Below, piece after piece: positions 16,137-24,706 of a stretch of DNA of 37,642 nt. Made by a program: the position numbers and the translations under genes. The notes under the pieces were generated by a model. That model saw only the letters and a program-made list of their open reading frames with translations. It searched no databases and was not told where the DNA came from. The stretch is from Planctomycetota bacterium. Its GTDB lineage: Bacteria; Planctomycetota; UBA8742; UBA2392. The stretch covers positions 1 through 37,642 of the forward strand of contig JADLFN010000066.1 in the NCBI GenBank assembly GCA_020845475.1. Reading direction: 5' to 3'. The first letter of the stretch is position 1. Each line of letters opens with the position of its first letter.

Positions 16137-17561
16137 CTACAGCCCCAGCTTGCCCGGGTTCATGATGCCGTGAGGATCCAGCGCATCTTTCACCGTGCGC
16201 ATCAATCCCAGCATGCCCGGGTCAATGCGCGGTTTGAGAACCTCGAAGGCCCAGCTTGGCGTTTTGTACATCACGAAGCCAAGCTCGGTGCACATGTTGA
16301 GCAATTCGTGGTTGACAACCTTCACGCGCTCAACTTCTGCGGCGTTCTGTTTGTCGAAGATTTCGACGAAGCGCAGCACGCCGTAATGCCCGCCACGCAT
16401 GGGCCGCGTCACGATCATGGGTGCAAAGCCGTGCCGCACCATGATCTTCGTGCCCGCCTCGATGCCCGCCTCAAACTTTGACAGCGGCCCATAAGTGCCG
16501 ACCCAACTCAGGCCGCCGCCGCCGTGGTTCGTGAGGAACTCGAGGTCGGTGGGAAACTCCGCAAAGGGGCTCATGGCCGGGTTGACCTTGAGCAGCATGT
16601 GAATATCGAGCGGTTCCTCGATGCGTTCTTCCATGCGGCGCACGGAGGCCAGCACATCATTGAGCATGCGCTCCTTGAGCGCCATCTCTTCCTCTATATC
16701 CGCTGTCAGGTCCACATAAAGAATGAACGTGGGTTCTCCGGGCGCGGGCTCGGGGTGCGGGTGCTTCACACCCAGCATCATCTTGGCCGAAGGCCACGAT
16801 AGCCCGCCGATGTCGTCGCAGAACTCGCGGCGCACCAGCCGGCGCACAGCCTCAAACGTGCCGCGCGGCGAGTAAGTCAGCACGAATAAGCGGCGATTGA
16901 ATTTGTGCTGCGGCCATAGCTGGAAGGCCATTTTCGTGCACAGGCCCGTCGTGCCCGCCCAGCCAACAAACAGGCCCGTCAGCGCCGGAAATGGCACCTG
17001 GCCATAGGGCGCTACACCCTGCAAGGCCCAGCCGCCCGTGCGCACCAGCGTGCCGTCAGCCATCACCACTTCCAGGCCCGAGATCCACTGCGACTGATCG
17101 CCGTATTTCAGCGAGCGGTTCGTGAGGCCGCCCAACAGCGCGTTCGCCAGAATCGACGTGTGCGGCGGCGCCAGCGAATAGCCCAGTGTGAGACTGCCGC
17201 CGCGCTCCTTGAGGCAATCCTTCAACTGTTGTTGCGTCACGCCGGGTTCGATCACGGCGTACATGTCGGTGTCGTTGACCTCGTGGATGCGGTTCATGCG
17301 CGTGAAATCAAGAATCACGCCGCCCGCCGGCGCCAACGCCAGCCCGCCCACGTTCGTGCCCGCCACGCGCGGCGTCAGCGGCTTCTTCAGCCGCGCGGCT
17401 TCGCGCACGATTGCCTGCACCTGCTCGGTCGTGGTGACGAACGCAACGAGCGCGGGATCGGAGGCGTCGGCTTCGCAGTAATCATCGCGATAGGGCGCAA
17501 GCGCTGCGCTTTCGTGCAACACGTTTTCACGGCCCAACAGGTTGACCAGGAAATCTTTCAT
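16137..17561 (-). CDS. FAD-linked oxidase (GlcD/D-lactate dehydrogenase type)
   Basis: A 474-residue flavoprotein with the PCMH-type FAD-binding domain (TPRVAGTNVGGLAL, about 62-75; EPGVTQQQLKDCL; YGDQSQWISGLEVVMADGTL, about 152-172) and the C-terminal FAD-oxidase domain ending LDPHGIMNPGKLGL. Such enzymes oxidise hydroxy acids, aldehydes or phenolic alcohols; the substrate cannot be read from the sequence. It starts 9 bp after the SCP2-like gene, in the same three-gene operon. Its stop lies 82 bp before the purF start. Confidence 0.9.
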   Translation of the reverse strand: MKDFLVNLLGRENVLHESAALAPYRDDYCEADASDPALVAFVTTTEQVQAIVREAARLKKPLTPRVAGTNVGGLALAPAGGVILDFTRMNRIHEVNDTDMYAVIEPGVTQQQLKDCLKERGGSLTLGYSLAPPHTSILANALLGGLTNRSLKYGDQSQWISGLEVVMADGTLVRTGGWALQGVAPYGQVPFPALTGLFVGWAGTTGLCTKMAFQLWPQHKFNRRLFVLTYSPRGTFEAVRRLVRREFCDDIGGLSWPSAKMMLGVKHPHPEPAPGEPTFILYVDLTADIEEEMALKERMLNDVLASVRRMEERIEEPLDIHMLLKVNPAMSPFAEFPTDLEFLTNHGGGGLSWVGTYGPLSKFEAGIEAGTKIMVRHGFAPMIVTRPMRGGHYGVLRFVEIFDKQNAAEVERVKVVNHELLNMCTELGFVMYKTPSWAFEVLKPRIDPGMLGLMRTVKDALDPHGIMNPGKLGL

Positions 17562-17570
17562 GGGGTCTTT

Positions 17571-17930
17571 CTATTTTGCCGGTCGAATCAACGGCAGTAG
17601 CCGCAGCAGCATCAAGAGATTGCCGCCGACTTTCACTTTTCGGCGAAGCACCGGCCCCACCAGCGAGCCGCCCGCCACCATCTCCAGCAACGGTTTCATC
17701 TCGCCGCGCACGGAGGCGCGAGGCTTGCCGCTCTCTCCGCCGCGCAGCACGATTTCGTTTTCCGTGAACGAGAGCGTTACTCCCATCGTGCCCGCGTTGA
17801 CGCGCACGTCGCCGCGCAACTTGCGCGCAGCGCGGTGGCCCGCGGCGCTCTTGAGCGACGTTTCAAGCAAGCCGCGCATCAAAAGGCCCATAAGGTTCAT
17901 GCGCTCAGGATTTTCTATGCGAACGTTCAT
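17571..17930 (-). CDS. SCP2-like sterol carrier domain protein
   Basis: A 119-residue protein whose pattern (NAGTMGVTLSFTENEIVLRGGESGKPRASVRGEMKPLLEMVAGG then a helix of leucines) resembles an SCP2 lipid-binding domain, in which a hydrophobic pocket binds lipid or acyl chains. The start ATG overlaps the TGA of the PLP-enzyme gene (ATGA, 17927-17930), and the FAD oxidase follows 9 bp downstream. It could carry a hydrophobic substrate for either neighbour. Family assignment is by pattern only. Confidence 0.6.
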   Translation of the reverse strand: MNVRIENPERMNLMGLLMRGLLETSLKSAAGHRAARKLRGDVRVNAGTMGVTLSFTENEIVLRGGESGKPRASVRGEMKPLLEMVAGGSLVGPVLRRKVKVGGNLLMLLRLLPLIRPAK

Positions 17931-19003
17931 TTGTGCTCGTGTCTTGCCAGCCAGCGTTCAATGTGCGCGGGAATCGCCGACGGCCCTTGCGCTGCCGCCG
18001 GCGCCGTCCAAGTGTGCATGAACAGCGCACGCGCCTCGCGCTGTTCGGGCCGCGCCATGAAGTCAAGCATGGCCGCCATGGCCTTTCCGGTGTAAGTCGT
18101 GTCCAGTGCGAGATCCTCGAGTTCGCGGGCGCGCGCCACAGCCTCAAGCCCGGCCTTCGTGGCGTGGCCGTAGCCCCGGCCGCAGTGACGGTGCAGCATG
18201 GTCAGGTCGCGCCGGCGGATCTTGCTGATTTCCGGGCGCGCGCCTTTCTTGCGCAGCAATTCCAGCGCCCGGTTGGCCAGCCAGGACGTCGTGGTCACCG
18301 TGCAAGCCAGTCGGCTCGCGACCCGCACGCCCACGGCGCGCGACTTCAACCCCGCCAGCCGAAGGCCCAGCGTCACGCCCGCCAGCGCACCACAGGTTCC
18401 GGCGGCCATGAACACAAGATCCGGTTCCGGCAGGCGGCCTTCGCGAACATCGTTGGCAATCTCCAGCGCGGCTTCCACGTAACCCAATATCCCGACGATT
18501 GACGAACCGCCGGGCGCCAGCAACGCGGGCCCCCTGCCCTTGGCCCATCGGCCGCGCAACCAAAGGCGCGCCGCGGAAAATGCCGCCCCCGCAGTCCAGT
18601 GCGCAAACTCCACGCGCGCATGGCGGCAAGAACACTCTAGGTTGCCGCGCACATAAGATTGAACGGGCTGCGGCACCAGCACGCCGTGCGTTTGAATGCC
18701 AAGCCGCGCAGCATGGGTGGCGGTGGCGGCAACGTGGTTAGAACCAAGCGGGCCAAATGTAATCAGCGATTGCCGGCCCTGGCGCAGAAACTCGGCAAGC
18801 GAAAACTCCAACTTGCGAATCTTGCCGCCGCCGGGGCTGCCGTAAAAGTCGTCGCGCTTGACCCAGAGATCGCGGTCAATCTCGCGGCCCAAAGCGGCCA
18901 AACGCTGAACCGGAGTGGAAGGCGAGCCAAGCCGCGCAAAAGGAACCGTCTCCGAAAGAGCGGGGAAGCGATCAAAAAGGAGCGGAACAGCGGTCACTGG
19001 CAT
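17927..19003 (-). CDS. PLP enzyme, D-cysteine desulfhydrase/ACC deaminase family
   Basis: A 358-residue fold-type II PLP enzyme. The Schiff-base lysine is Lys61 in PGGGKIRKLEF. The GPLGSNHVAATATHAARLG segment (about 84-102) resembles the SNH motif of D-cysteine desulfhydrase more than the SNQ of ACC deaminase. LLAPGGSSIVGILGYVEAALE and MAAGTCGALAGVTLGL (the phosphate-binding glycines) are also present. The usual Gly-Asn before the lysine is replaced by Gly-Gly. First gene of the operon with the SCP2-like and FAD oxidase genes. A -10-like box lies seven bases before the ATG. Confidence 0.88.
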   Translation of the reverse strand: MPVTAVPLLFDRFPALSETVPFARLGSPSTPVQRLAALGREIDRDLWVKRDDFYGSPGGGKIRKLEFSLAEFLRQGRQSLITFGPLGSNHVAATATHAARLGIQTHGVLVPQPVQSYVRGNLECSCRHARVEFAHWTAGAAFSAARLWLRGRWAKGRGPALLAPGGSSIVGILGYVEAALEIANDVREGRLPEPDLVFMAAGTCGALAGVTLGLRLAGLKSRAVGVRVASRLACTVTTTSWLANRALELLRKKGARPEISKIRRRDLTMLHRHCGRGYGHATKAGLEAVARARELEDLALDTTYTGKAMAAMLDFMARPEQREARALFMHTWTAPAAAQGPSAIPAHIERWLARHEHK

Positions 19004-19010
19004 GGCACCT

Positions 19011-19030
19011 GTATAACAAGTTATTTAACT
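19011..19030 (-). promoter_or_regulatory. -10-like box and inverted repeat before PLP operon
   Basis: TTATAC (minus strand, 19011-19016) lies seven bases before the ATG at 19003. An inverted repeat AGTTA-TT-TAACT (19019-19030) overlaps the expected spacer and could be an operator. No good -35 is seen. Confidence 0.35.
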
Positions 19031-19180
19031 CCGCTTATCTGTAAATTTCTGTAGATCGCCTGAGCCTGGCAGACGGTTCGCGGCGTCGGCATCTTGCCGG
19101 CCTCAACGCGGGTAGTTCGCCAGCGCCTTCAGTCGCCGAAGCCGCATAACACGACCCGTCATCATTCAGCTTCCTGCGGC

Positions 19181-19209
19181 TTGCAATAATCTGACGCGCA
19201 ACTAAACTC
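19181..19209 (+). promoter_or_regulatory. Putative nusA promoter
   Basis: TTGCAA (19181-19186), a 17-bp spacer and TAAACT (19204-19209). The predicted start is about 19216, giving a leader of about 64 nt that contains the hairpin at 19241-19261. Confidence 0.55.
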
Positions 19210-19240
19210 CGCGCGCTTTCAACAGCAGTATTGCGATCGA

Positions 19241-19269
19241 GAGCGGCTTTGAGCCGCTCTTTTATTTTG
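19241..19269 (+). terminator. Terminator-like hairpin in the nusA leader
   Basis: A 9-bp perfect stem AGAGCGGCT/AGCCGCTCT (19241-19249, 19253-19261) with loop TTG is followed by TTTATTTTG. It has the shape of an intrinsic terminator but ends only about 11 bp before the nusA ATG. No plus-strand gene lies upstream for it to terminate, so it probably acts on the nusA transcript itself as an attenuator. Confidence 0.65.
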
Positions 19270-19279
19270 ACTCGTGGGC

Positions 19280-20641
19280 ATGGCCATGGACATCAACGGA
19301 CCGGAACTTCTGCGCTTCATTGAAATGATTGCCCGCGACAAGGGCATCGAGAAGGACATCGTTTTCTCCTCGCTAGAGCAGGCCATGATTGTGGCCCTGC
19401 GCAAGCGCGTTGAAAACCCCGACGGCCTCGAGGTCAAGGTGGACCGGCTCAACGGCAACATCACCGCCAAAGAAACCGATTTTGACGGCATCACGCGCGA
19501 CGTGAAAATCGAAGAGCTCGGCCGCATCGCCGCCCAGACCTTCAAGCAGATCTTCGTGCAGAAAAACCGCGAGGCTGAGCGCGACAACCTGTTCGACAAA
19601 TACACCGGCAACCGCCGCGAAATCCGCAGCGGCACGATCCAGCGCATGGAAGGCCCCAATTACGTTGTGAACCTGGGCGACGCCGAGGCCTTCTTCCCGC
19701 GCAAAGAGCAGGTGCCCACGGAAAGCTACAACGTGGGCGACCGCGTGCGCGGCCTGGTGCTCGACGTCAAAAAGCAGGGTCAGAAGGTCAAGATTATCCT
19801 CTCGCGCACCCACCCGGATTTCGTGAAAAAGCTCTTTGAGCTCGAAGTGCCCGAAGTGTCCGACCGCATCATCGAAATCAAGGCCATCGTGCGCGAGCCC
19901 GGCTACCGCAGCAAAGTGGCCGTGGTCAGCTACGATTCCAAGGTTGACGCCGTGGGTGCGTGCGTTGGTGTGCGCGGCTCGCGCATCAAGGGCATCATCG
20001 ACGAATTGAACAACGAGAAAATCGACATCATCCGCTGGAACGAATCTGCGGAAGTGCTGATCACGAACGCGCTCAAACCCGCGCGCGTGGACAGCATCAC
20101 GCTGGATTACGACGCACGCCGCGCGCGCGTGGTCGTGCCCGACGACCAGCTCTCGCTCAGCATCGGCAAGCGCGGCCAGAATGTGCGCCTGGCGGCGCGG
20201 CTGTGCAAATGGGACATCGATATTGTCACGGTCAGCCAGGAGAAGGACTGGAAGACGCGCACGCTCACGAAGTTCAAGCTGATTGAGGGCATTGACGACA
20301 TGCTGGCGGAGTCGCTGTTCAACAGCGGCTTTGACAGCTACGCCGACATGGCCTCGGCCGGCCCCGAAGCGCTGATGAAAGTCGCCGGCGTTTCGCTCGA
20401 CATCGCTGCCAACATTCTCAAGCACGTGCAGGACAAACCCGAGCCCGCCGAGACGATCAGCGACGTGGTTCATGCCGACGGCGCGCAGCGCCGCGCGGAC
20501 AACACGTTTGTCGAGCCCGGCCAGGAACTTGAAGAAGAGCCCAACGAAGACGGCACCACGGTCAGCGTGGCCGGCGACGACACGGCCATTTTGCGCGAGA
20601 AAATCTTCGGCAAAACCAATACGCCGACAAGAATGTCGTAA
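19280..20641 (+). CDS. nusA: Transcription termination/antitermination factor NusA
   Basis: Binds RNA polymerase and nascent RNA and modulates pausing, termination and antitermination. The 453-residue protein shows the N-terminal RNAP-binding domain (MDINGPELLRFIEMIARDKGIEKD), the S1 domain (IRSGTIQRMEGPNYVVNLGD, about 115-135), KH1 and KH2 (AVGACVGVRGSRIKGIIDEL; LSIGKRGQNVRLAARL), then a helix-hairpin-helix-like C-terminal unit (about 340-380) and an acidic tail. ATG 19280 is chosen; GTG 19274 and ATG 19286 are also in frame. No clear Shine-Dalgarno is seen. The usual upstream rimP is absent; infB follows. Confidence 0.96.
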   Translation: MAMDINGPELLRFIEMIARDKGIEKDIVFSSLEQAMIVALRKRVENPDGLEVKVDRLNGNITAKETDFDGITRDVKIEELGRIAAQTFKQIFVQKNREAERDNLFDKYTGNRREIRSGTIQRMEGPNYVVNLGDAEAFFPRKEQVPTESYNVGDRVRGLVLDVKKQGQKVKIILSRTHPDFVKKLFELEVPEVSDRIIEIKAIVREPGYRSKVAVVSYDSKVDAVGACVGVRGSRIKGIIDELNNEKIDIIRWNESAEVLITNALKPARVDSITLDYDARRARVVVPDDQLSLSIGKRGQNVRLAARLCKWDIDIVTVSQEKDWKTRTLTKFKLIEGIDDMLAESLFNSGFDSYADMASAGPEALMKVAGVSLDIAANILKHVQDKPEPAETISDVVHADGAQRRADNTFVEPGQELEEEPNEDGTTVSVAGDDTAILREKIFGKTNTPTRMS

Positions 20642-20647
20642 GAGCAT

Positions 20648-20728
20648 GCGGCGCCCGCTTGGGCATGGCGGCGCCGCAGATGTAACCCGCCTTGCGGGTT
20701 ACGGGCAGCAAGGCTATTGTTTCTGCCC
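20648..20728 (+). other. Three consecutive stem-loops between nusA and infB
   Basis: Stems: GCGGCGCC/GGCGCCGC (20648-20655, 20670-20677); GTAACCCGC/GCGGGTTAC with loop CTT (20682-20702); GGGCAG/CTGCCC (20703-20708, 20723-20728). None is followed by a U-run, so they are more likely RNA-stability, processing or infB leader structures than a terminator. Confidence 0.55.
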
Positions 20729-20755
20729 CTAATTAAGAGGAAGCGAAGCAACACA

Positions 20756-23620
20756 ATGGCAGCAACGCAGACAGAAAAATCCGGTACCACGATCATCGCT
20801 TCCAAGGTCTATAAAGAGCTGGGGCTTCAATACCCTGACTTCAAGGCCAAGGCCGCCGAAATCGGCATCCATGTAACTGGCGCGATTCACAAACTCTCGG
20901 ATGAAGAAGTGCACCGCATCAAAGTGCACCTCGGCTTGATCCGGGAAGAGCCGCCCGCGCCCGCGATCTCGCGCGAAGAAGCCGACGCCAAGGCGCTCAA
21001 GGAGCGCGAGGAAGAAGCGGCTCGCAAAGTCATTGAAGACGAAGCGCAAGCGCGCGCCGATGAAGCCGCGCGGATTGAAAAAGCCCGCGTGGACGCCGAA
21101 GCGGCGCGTCTGGCCGCAGAAGAGACAGCCCGCGTGAGCCGGCTTGACTTGCTGGCCAAACGCCTGCGCGTGCGCGTGGATCAGCTCGACCCGATTTCCC
21201 GCACTCTGGGCATTGTGCTGACCACCCATGCAGAAATAGAGGATGCGCTGGTCGATCGCGTGCGGCTGCTGGAAGCGCCGCTGCGCATCGCCGACGACCT
21301 CAAGACTGACCTCAAGGCCCTGGCGGACATGGGCCGCAGCATCGGCATTGAAATCGGGCGAAAGGGCTTCAAGGGCCTGACGGGCAACGAGGAAATGGTG
21401 CTCAGCGCCATGGCCAAGTTGAAGCTGAAAACCGCGCAGGAGCGCAAGGCCGAAGTCACGCCCGACCAGCCCGAATACCAGCCCGCGCCGCCGACGGGCA
21501 ACAAGGCCACGGCGGTCATTCCCAAAAAGGAAACCGCGCCGGTTTCCACGGCTGCCAAGCGCCCGGCGCGCCAGGCCGGCGAAGTTCAGCCGCCCGCGCC
21601 CACCGAAGACGATTGGGGTCGCGCCAAGCCCGGCACGATGAAATCGCCCGCGGGCCGCAGCGGCCGCAAGCGCTTTGACATCAACGAAATCGGTTATGAC
21701 CGTCCGCGCGCCGGCGGCAAGCGCCGCGCCCGCAAGGGCGAAGAGGGCGAAGAAGGCGCGCCGGCCAAGCCCGAAGTACCGACCGGCCCCGTTGAAGTCA
21801 CGATGCCCGCGAACCTGCGCCAGCTTTCCGAGGCCATGGGCATCAAGAGTAACGAAATCATGGCGCGCATGCTGGCCGAAGGCCTGCCCGTCATCCGCAT
21901 CAACGACATGCTCAGCAAGGATCTGATTGAACAGATCGGCATCATCTTCGAGCGTGAAATCACGGTCAAAGAACCCAAGCAGGCCGAGGAGCTGATCGAA
22001 GAGCAGCTCCAGGCCTTCCGTGAAGATGCCGGCGAACCCGAACCGCGCTCGCCCGTCGTCACGATCATGGGCCACGTCGACCACGGCAAAACCAGCCTGC
22101 TGGACTCGATTGCCAGCATGGATCGCGTCAGCGGCGAGTCCGGCGGCATCACGCAGCACATCGGCGCGTTCCGCATTGACCTTGAAATCGCCGACGGCAA
22201 ATTCAAGCCCGTGGCCGGCAGCCACAGCGGCGAAGGCCGCCCCGAGAAGGGCAAGCGCATCCAGGTCACGTTCATCGATACGCCCGGCCACGAAGCGTTC
22301 ACGGCCATGCGCGCGCGCGGCGCCAACGTCACTGATATCGCGGTGATCGTGGTTTCCGCTGACGACGGCGTCATGCCGCAAACCGAAGAAGCCATTTCGC
22401 ATGCACGCGCGGCACAGGTTGAAATCGTCGTTGCGATCACGAAGGTAGACAAGCCCGAGGCCAACATCCAGAAAGTGCGCCAGCAGCTCGCGCGCCATAA
22501 CCTGATGAGCCCGGACTGGGGCGGCAACACCGAAATCATCGAGGTTTCCAGCGTCACCAAGCAGGGCATTGACCGCCTCTTGCAGGTGCTCTCGGACATG
22601 AGCGAGCTGCTCGAGCTCACGGCCGTGCGCGACAAGCCCGCCGTCGGCACCGTCATGGAAGCGCACCTGGACATCGGCCGCGGCATCGTGGCCACCGTCA
22701 TCGTTCAGGAAGGCACGCTGCGTAAAGGCGATGTCATTGTGGCCGGCCATGGCTATGGCCGCGTGCGCGCGATGCAGATTTCGCGCGGCGACGGCCTCTA
22801 CTCTGCGCCCCAGGCCGGTCCCGGCATGCCCGTCGAAGTCGCCGGCCTCGACGAATTGCCTGAAGCCGGTTCGCGTTTCCACGGCATGAAGGATCTCAAG
22901 AAGGCCGCGGAAATCGCCGGCATGGTGCGCATGCAGGAGCGCGAGCTCGAGCGCACGCGCGGCTTCTCGCTTGAAGACTGGTCAAAGGCCAAGGCCGGCC
23001 AGGCCATGAAGGAACTGGTCATCGTGCTCAAGGGCGACGTGCAGGGCAGTATCGAGACGTTGCGCCAGGAGCTCGACAAGCTCACGCACGAAGAAGTGCG
23101 CGTCAAAGTCATTCACACCGGCGTGGGCGCCATTACGACCAACGACGTGCACCTGGCCGAAGCCGCGCGCGGCGTGGTGATTGGCTTCCATGTGGGCGTC
23201 GATCCTCTGGCTCGTGAGCTGGCCGACAACCACCACGTGGACGTCCGCAACTACGACATCATCTACCGCCTGATTGATGAAGTGCGCGACGCCTTGGCTG
23301 GCCTGCTGGCGCCTGAGATTATTGAAACCTATGAAGGCACGGCTGAAATCCGCCAGGTGTTCAAGCTAAGTAAGGTGGGCACGGTCGCCGGCTGCTACAT
23401 GATCAAGGGCGCGATCAAACGCACGCACCGCGCACGCATTATTCGCGGCGGCGTGGTGGCCTGGCAGGGCGGCATCGCAACGCTCAAACGCCTCAAGGAT
23501 GACGCGGCTGAAGTTCGCGAAGGCCAGGAGTGCGGCATTCAGCTTGCCGGATTTGACGACATCAAGGTTGGCGACCAGATTGAAGGCTTCTCAATAGAAG
23601 AGCGCGCCAGGAAGCTCTAA
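20756..23620 (+). CDS. infB: Translation initiation factor IF-2
   Basis: The GTPase that places initiator tRNA on the ribosome. 954 residues; start ATG with AGAGGAAG upstream. Order: an IF2_N-type domain (about 1-60), a charged alanine/glutamate-rich stretch, a further helical region (RVSRLDLLAKRLRVRVDQLD, about 125-145), a basic linker, a second IF2_N (about 340-400), then the G domain with G1 GHVDHGKT (439-446), G3 DTPGH (508-512) and the NKXD-type TKVD, then domains II-IV. About 23 extra residues lie between switch I and G3 (see findings). All GTPase motifs are intact. It follows nusA after 114 bp. Confidence 0.96.
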   Translation: MAATQTEKSGTTIIASKVYKELGLQYPDFKAKAAEIGIHVTGAIHKLSDEEVHRIKVHLGLIREEPPAPAISREEADAKALKEREEEAARKVIEDEAQARADEAARIEKARVDAEAARLAAEETARVSRLDLLAKRLRVRVDQLDPISRTLGIVLTTHAEIEDALVDRVRLLEAPLRIADDLKTDLKALADMGRSIGIEIGRKGFKGLTGNEEMVLSAMAKLKLKTAQERKAEVTPDQPEYQPAPPTGNKATAVIPKKETAPVSTAAKRPARQAGEVQPPAPTEDDWGRAKPGTMKSPAGRSGRKRFDINEIGYDRPRAGGKRRARKGEEGEEGAPAKPEVPTGPVEVTMPANLRQLSEAMGIKSNEIMARMLAEGLPVIRINDMLSKDLIEQIGIIFEREITVKEPKQAEELIEEQLQAFREDAGEPEPRSPVVTIMGHVDHGKTSLLDSIASMDRVSGESGGITQHIGAFRIDLEIADGKFKPVAGSHSGEGRPEKGKRIQVTFIDTPGHEAFTAMRARGANVTDIAVIVVSADDGVMPQTEEAISHARAAQVEIVVAITKVDKPEANIQKVRQQLARHNLMSPDWGGNTEIIEVSSVTKQGIDRLLQVLSDMSELLELTAVRDKPAVGTVMEAHLDIGRGIVATVIVQEGTLRKGDVIVAGHGYGRVRAMQISRGDGLYSAPQAGPGMPVEVAGLDELPEAGSRFHGMKDLKKAAEIAGMVRMQERELERTRGFSLEDWSKAKAGQAMKELVIVLKGDVQGSIETLRQELDKLTHEEVRVKVIHTGVGAITTNDVHLAEAARGVVIGFHVGVDPLARELADNHHVDVRNYDIIYRLIDEVRDALAGLLAPEIIETYEGTAEIRQVFKLSKVGTVAGCYMIKGAIKRTHRARIIRGGVVAWQGGIATLKRLKDDAAEVREGQECGIQLAGFDDIKVGDQIEGFSIEERARKL

Positions 23621-23687
23621 CGCGATCAGCAAGCCGCATTGGACGCAGGCACACTTTTGGAATGGACTCAGGCACCCAGGAAGATTT

Positions 23688-24077
23688 GTGACGACACAGA
23701 TGCTCGGACAAGCCAACACCGCCGCACCCTCCACTCCCGCCAAAGATGCCGGCTCAGCGCCGCCCGACGGCGGCATGGCGGGCTACACGCAGATCATCCT
23801 GTTCGTTCTGATCATCGTTATCTTCATCTTTTTCTTGCGCCGCTCGCAAAAGCGCCAGGCAGATGACCAGCAGAAGATGATCGACAGCCTCAAGCCCGGC
23901 CAGAAGGTGATGCTGACATCGGGCATGTTTGGGCGAATCGCCAAAGTCAGCAAGGAAGAGCGCGAAGTCGTGTTGACCGTTGACGAAAACCGCAAAGTGG
24001 AGTTGACTTTCAACGTGTTAGCCGTGGCCAAGCTCGTGGATGAAGAGACCAAGAGCGTGGAACCCGAGAAGAAGTAA
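23688..24077 (+). CDS. yajC: Preprotein translocase subunit YajC
   Basis: A 129-residue inner-membrane protein associated with SecDF. A proline/alanine-rich N-terminal stretch (about 1-30) precedes one membrane helix (about 35-50, IILFVLIIVIFIFFL) and the conserved RRSQKRQADDQQKMIDSLKPGQKVMLTSGMFGRIAKV cytoplasmic domain. The start is GTG with AGGA six bases before it; ATG 23700 is in frame but less well placed. The N-terminal extension is longer than in E. coli YajC. It lies 67 bp after infB and heads the yajC-unknown-secDF group. Confidence 0.93.
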   Translation: MTTQMLGQANTAAPSTPAKDAGSAPPDGGMAGYTQIILFVLIIVIFIFFLRRSQKRQADDQQKMIDSLKPGQKVMLTSGMFGRIAKVSKEEREVVLTVDENRKVELTFNVLAVAKLVDEETKSVEPEKK

Positions 24078-24109
24078 CAAGCATTGTTGCGCAGGGCGCT
24101 GGATCAAGA

Positions 24110-24613
24110 ATGAAGAAGCAAAGCCCAATCTCATTTTCAACTGCAGCCATGTTGCTGGCGGCGCTTCTTTCGTATTTCGGCGCGCCGCGCATTGCCGCGC
24201 TGGCGCCGCTTTCGCGCGGCGGCCTTGAAGCCATGCGCCTGCTTGACCTGAGCCAGAGGCTGCGCTCGCATCAGGCCCTGGCCGCGCTCAAGCCCTTGAG
24301 CGCGGAGGCGCGAAAGCTGGCTGCGGAACTTGGGCACGGCTCTGAAGCGCTTGAAGGTGCTTTGGGCGCGGGTGAGCTGGTTTCGGCGCCCGCACCGGCC
24401 TTGGCCGATGCGAGCCTCAGCTACGTGGCGCCCCGCCCGCAGTTGCTCGCGCCGGATTTTGCGCAGGGCTTTGCCGGCCTTCTGCCCGGCGGCATCCAGA
24501 GTTTCACCCGCCCGCCGCCCTCAGGCATGTGGGCGTGGTCGTTGCTGCAATCGCCGCTGCCTTTCTCGGGCAGCCTTGCGCTTTCCCGCGCGCCTCCTGT
24601 TTCCTTGCGCTGA
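24110..24613 (+). CDS. Secreted or membrane-tethered unknown protein
   Basis: I do not recognise this 167-residue protein. It opens with a signal-peptide-like MKKQSPISFSTAAMLLAALL, and the remainder is rich in alanine, leucine, proline and serine with no clear domain. No lipobox cysteine is seen. It sits alone between yajC and secDF in a 629-bp interval; the Shine-Dalgarno is weak (GGAT). The leader and its position in the group support expression, but the low complexity leaves doubt that it is a real gene. Between 24614 and 24706 I see only the secDF Shine-Dalgarno. Confidence 0.5.
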   Translation: MKKQSPISFSTAAMLLAALLSYFGAPRIAALAPLSRGGLEAMRLLDLSQRLRSHQALAALKPLSAEARKLAAELGHGSEALEGALGAGELVSAPAPALADASLSYVAPRPQLLAPDFAQGFAGLLPGGIQSFTRPPPSGMWAWSLLQSPLPFSGSLALSRAPPVSLR

Positions 24614-24706
24614 TGGCAGCGTTGCACCTGGTGCATTCCTGCCGCTGACGGCTCATGATCGTGAGTCGCTCTCCTCGTTCTCGTTGACTCTTCTGGAAAG
24701 TTGAAA

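Noticed and set aside
19373..20647. An open minus-strand frame opposite nusA
   Set aside because: It mirrors nusA codons and shows no domain or ribosome binding site.
20729..22882. A long open minus-strand frame opposite infB
   Set aside because: infB on the plus strand is unmistakable. The antisense translation has no domain and a shadow-like composition.
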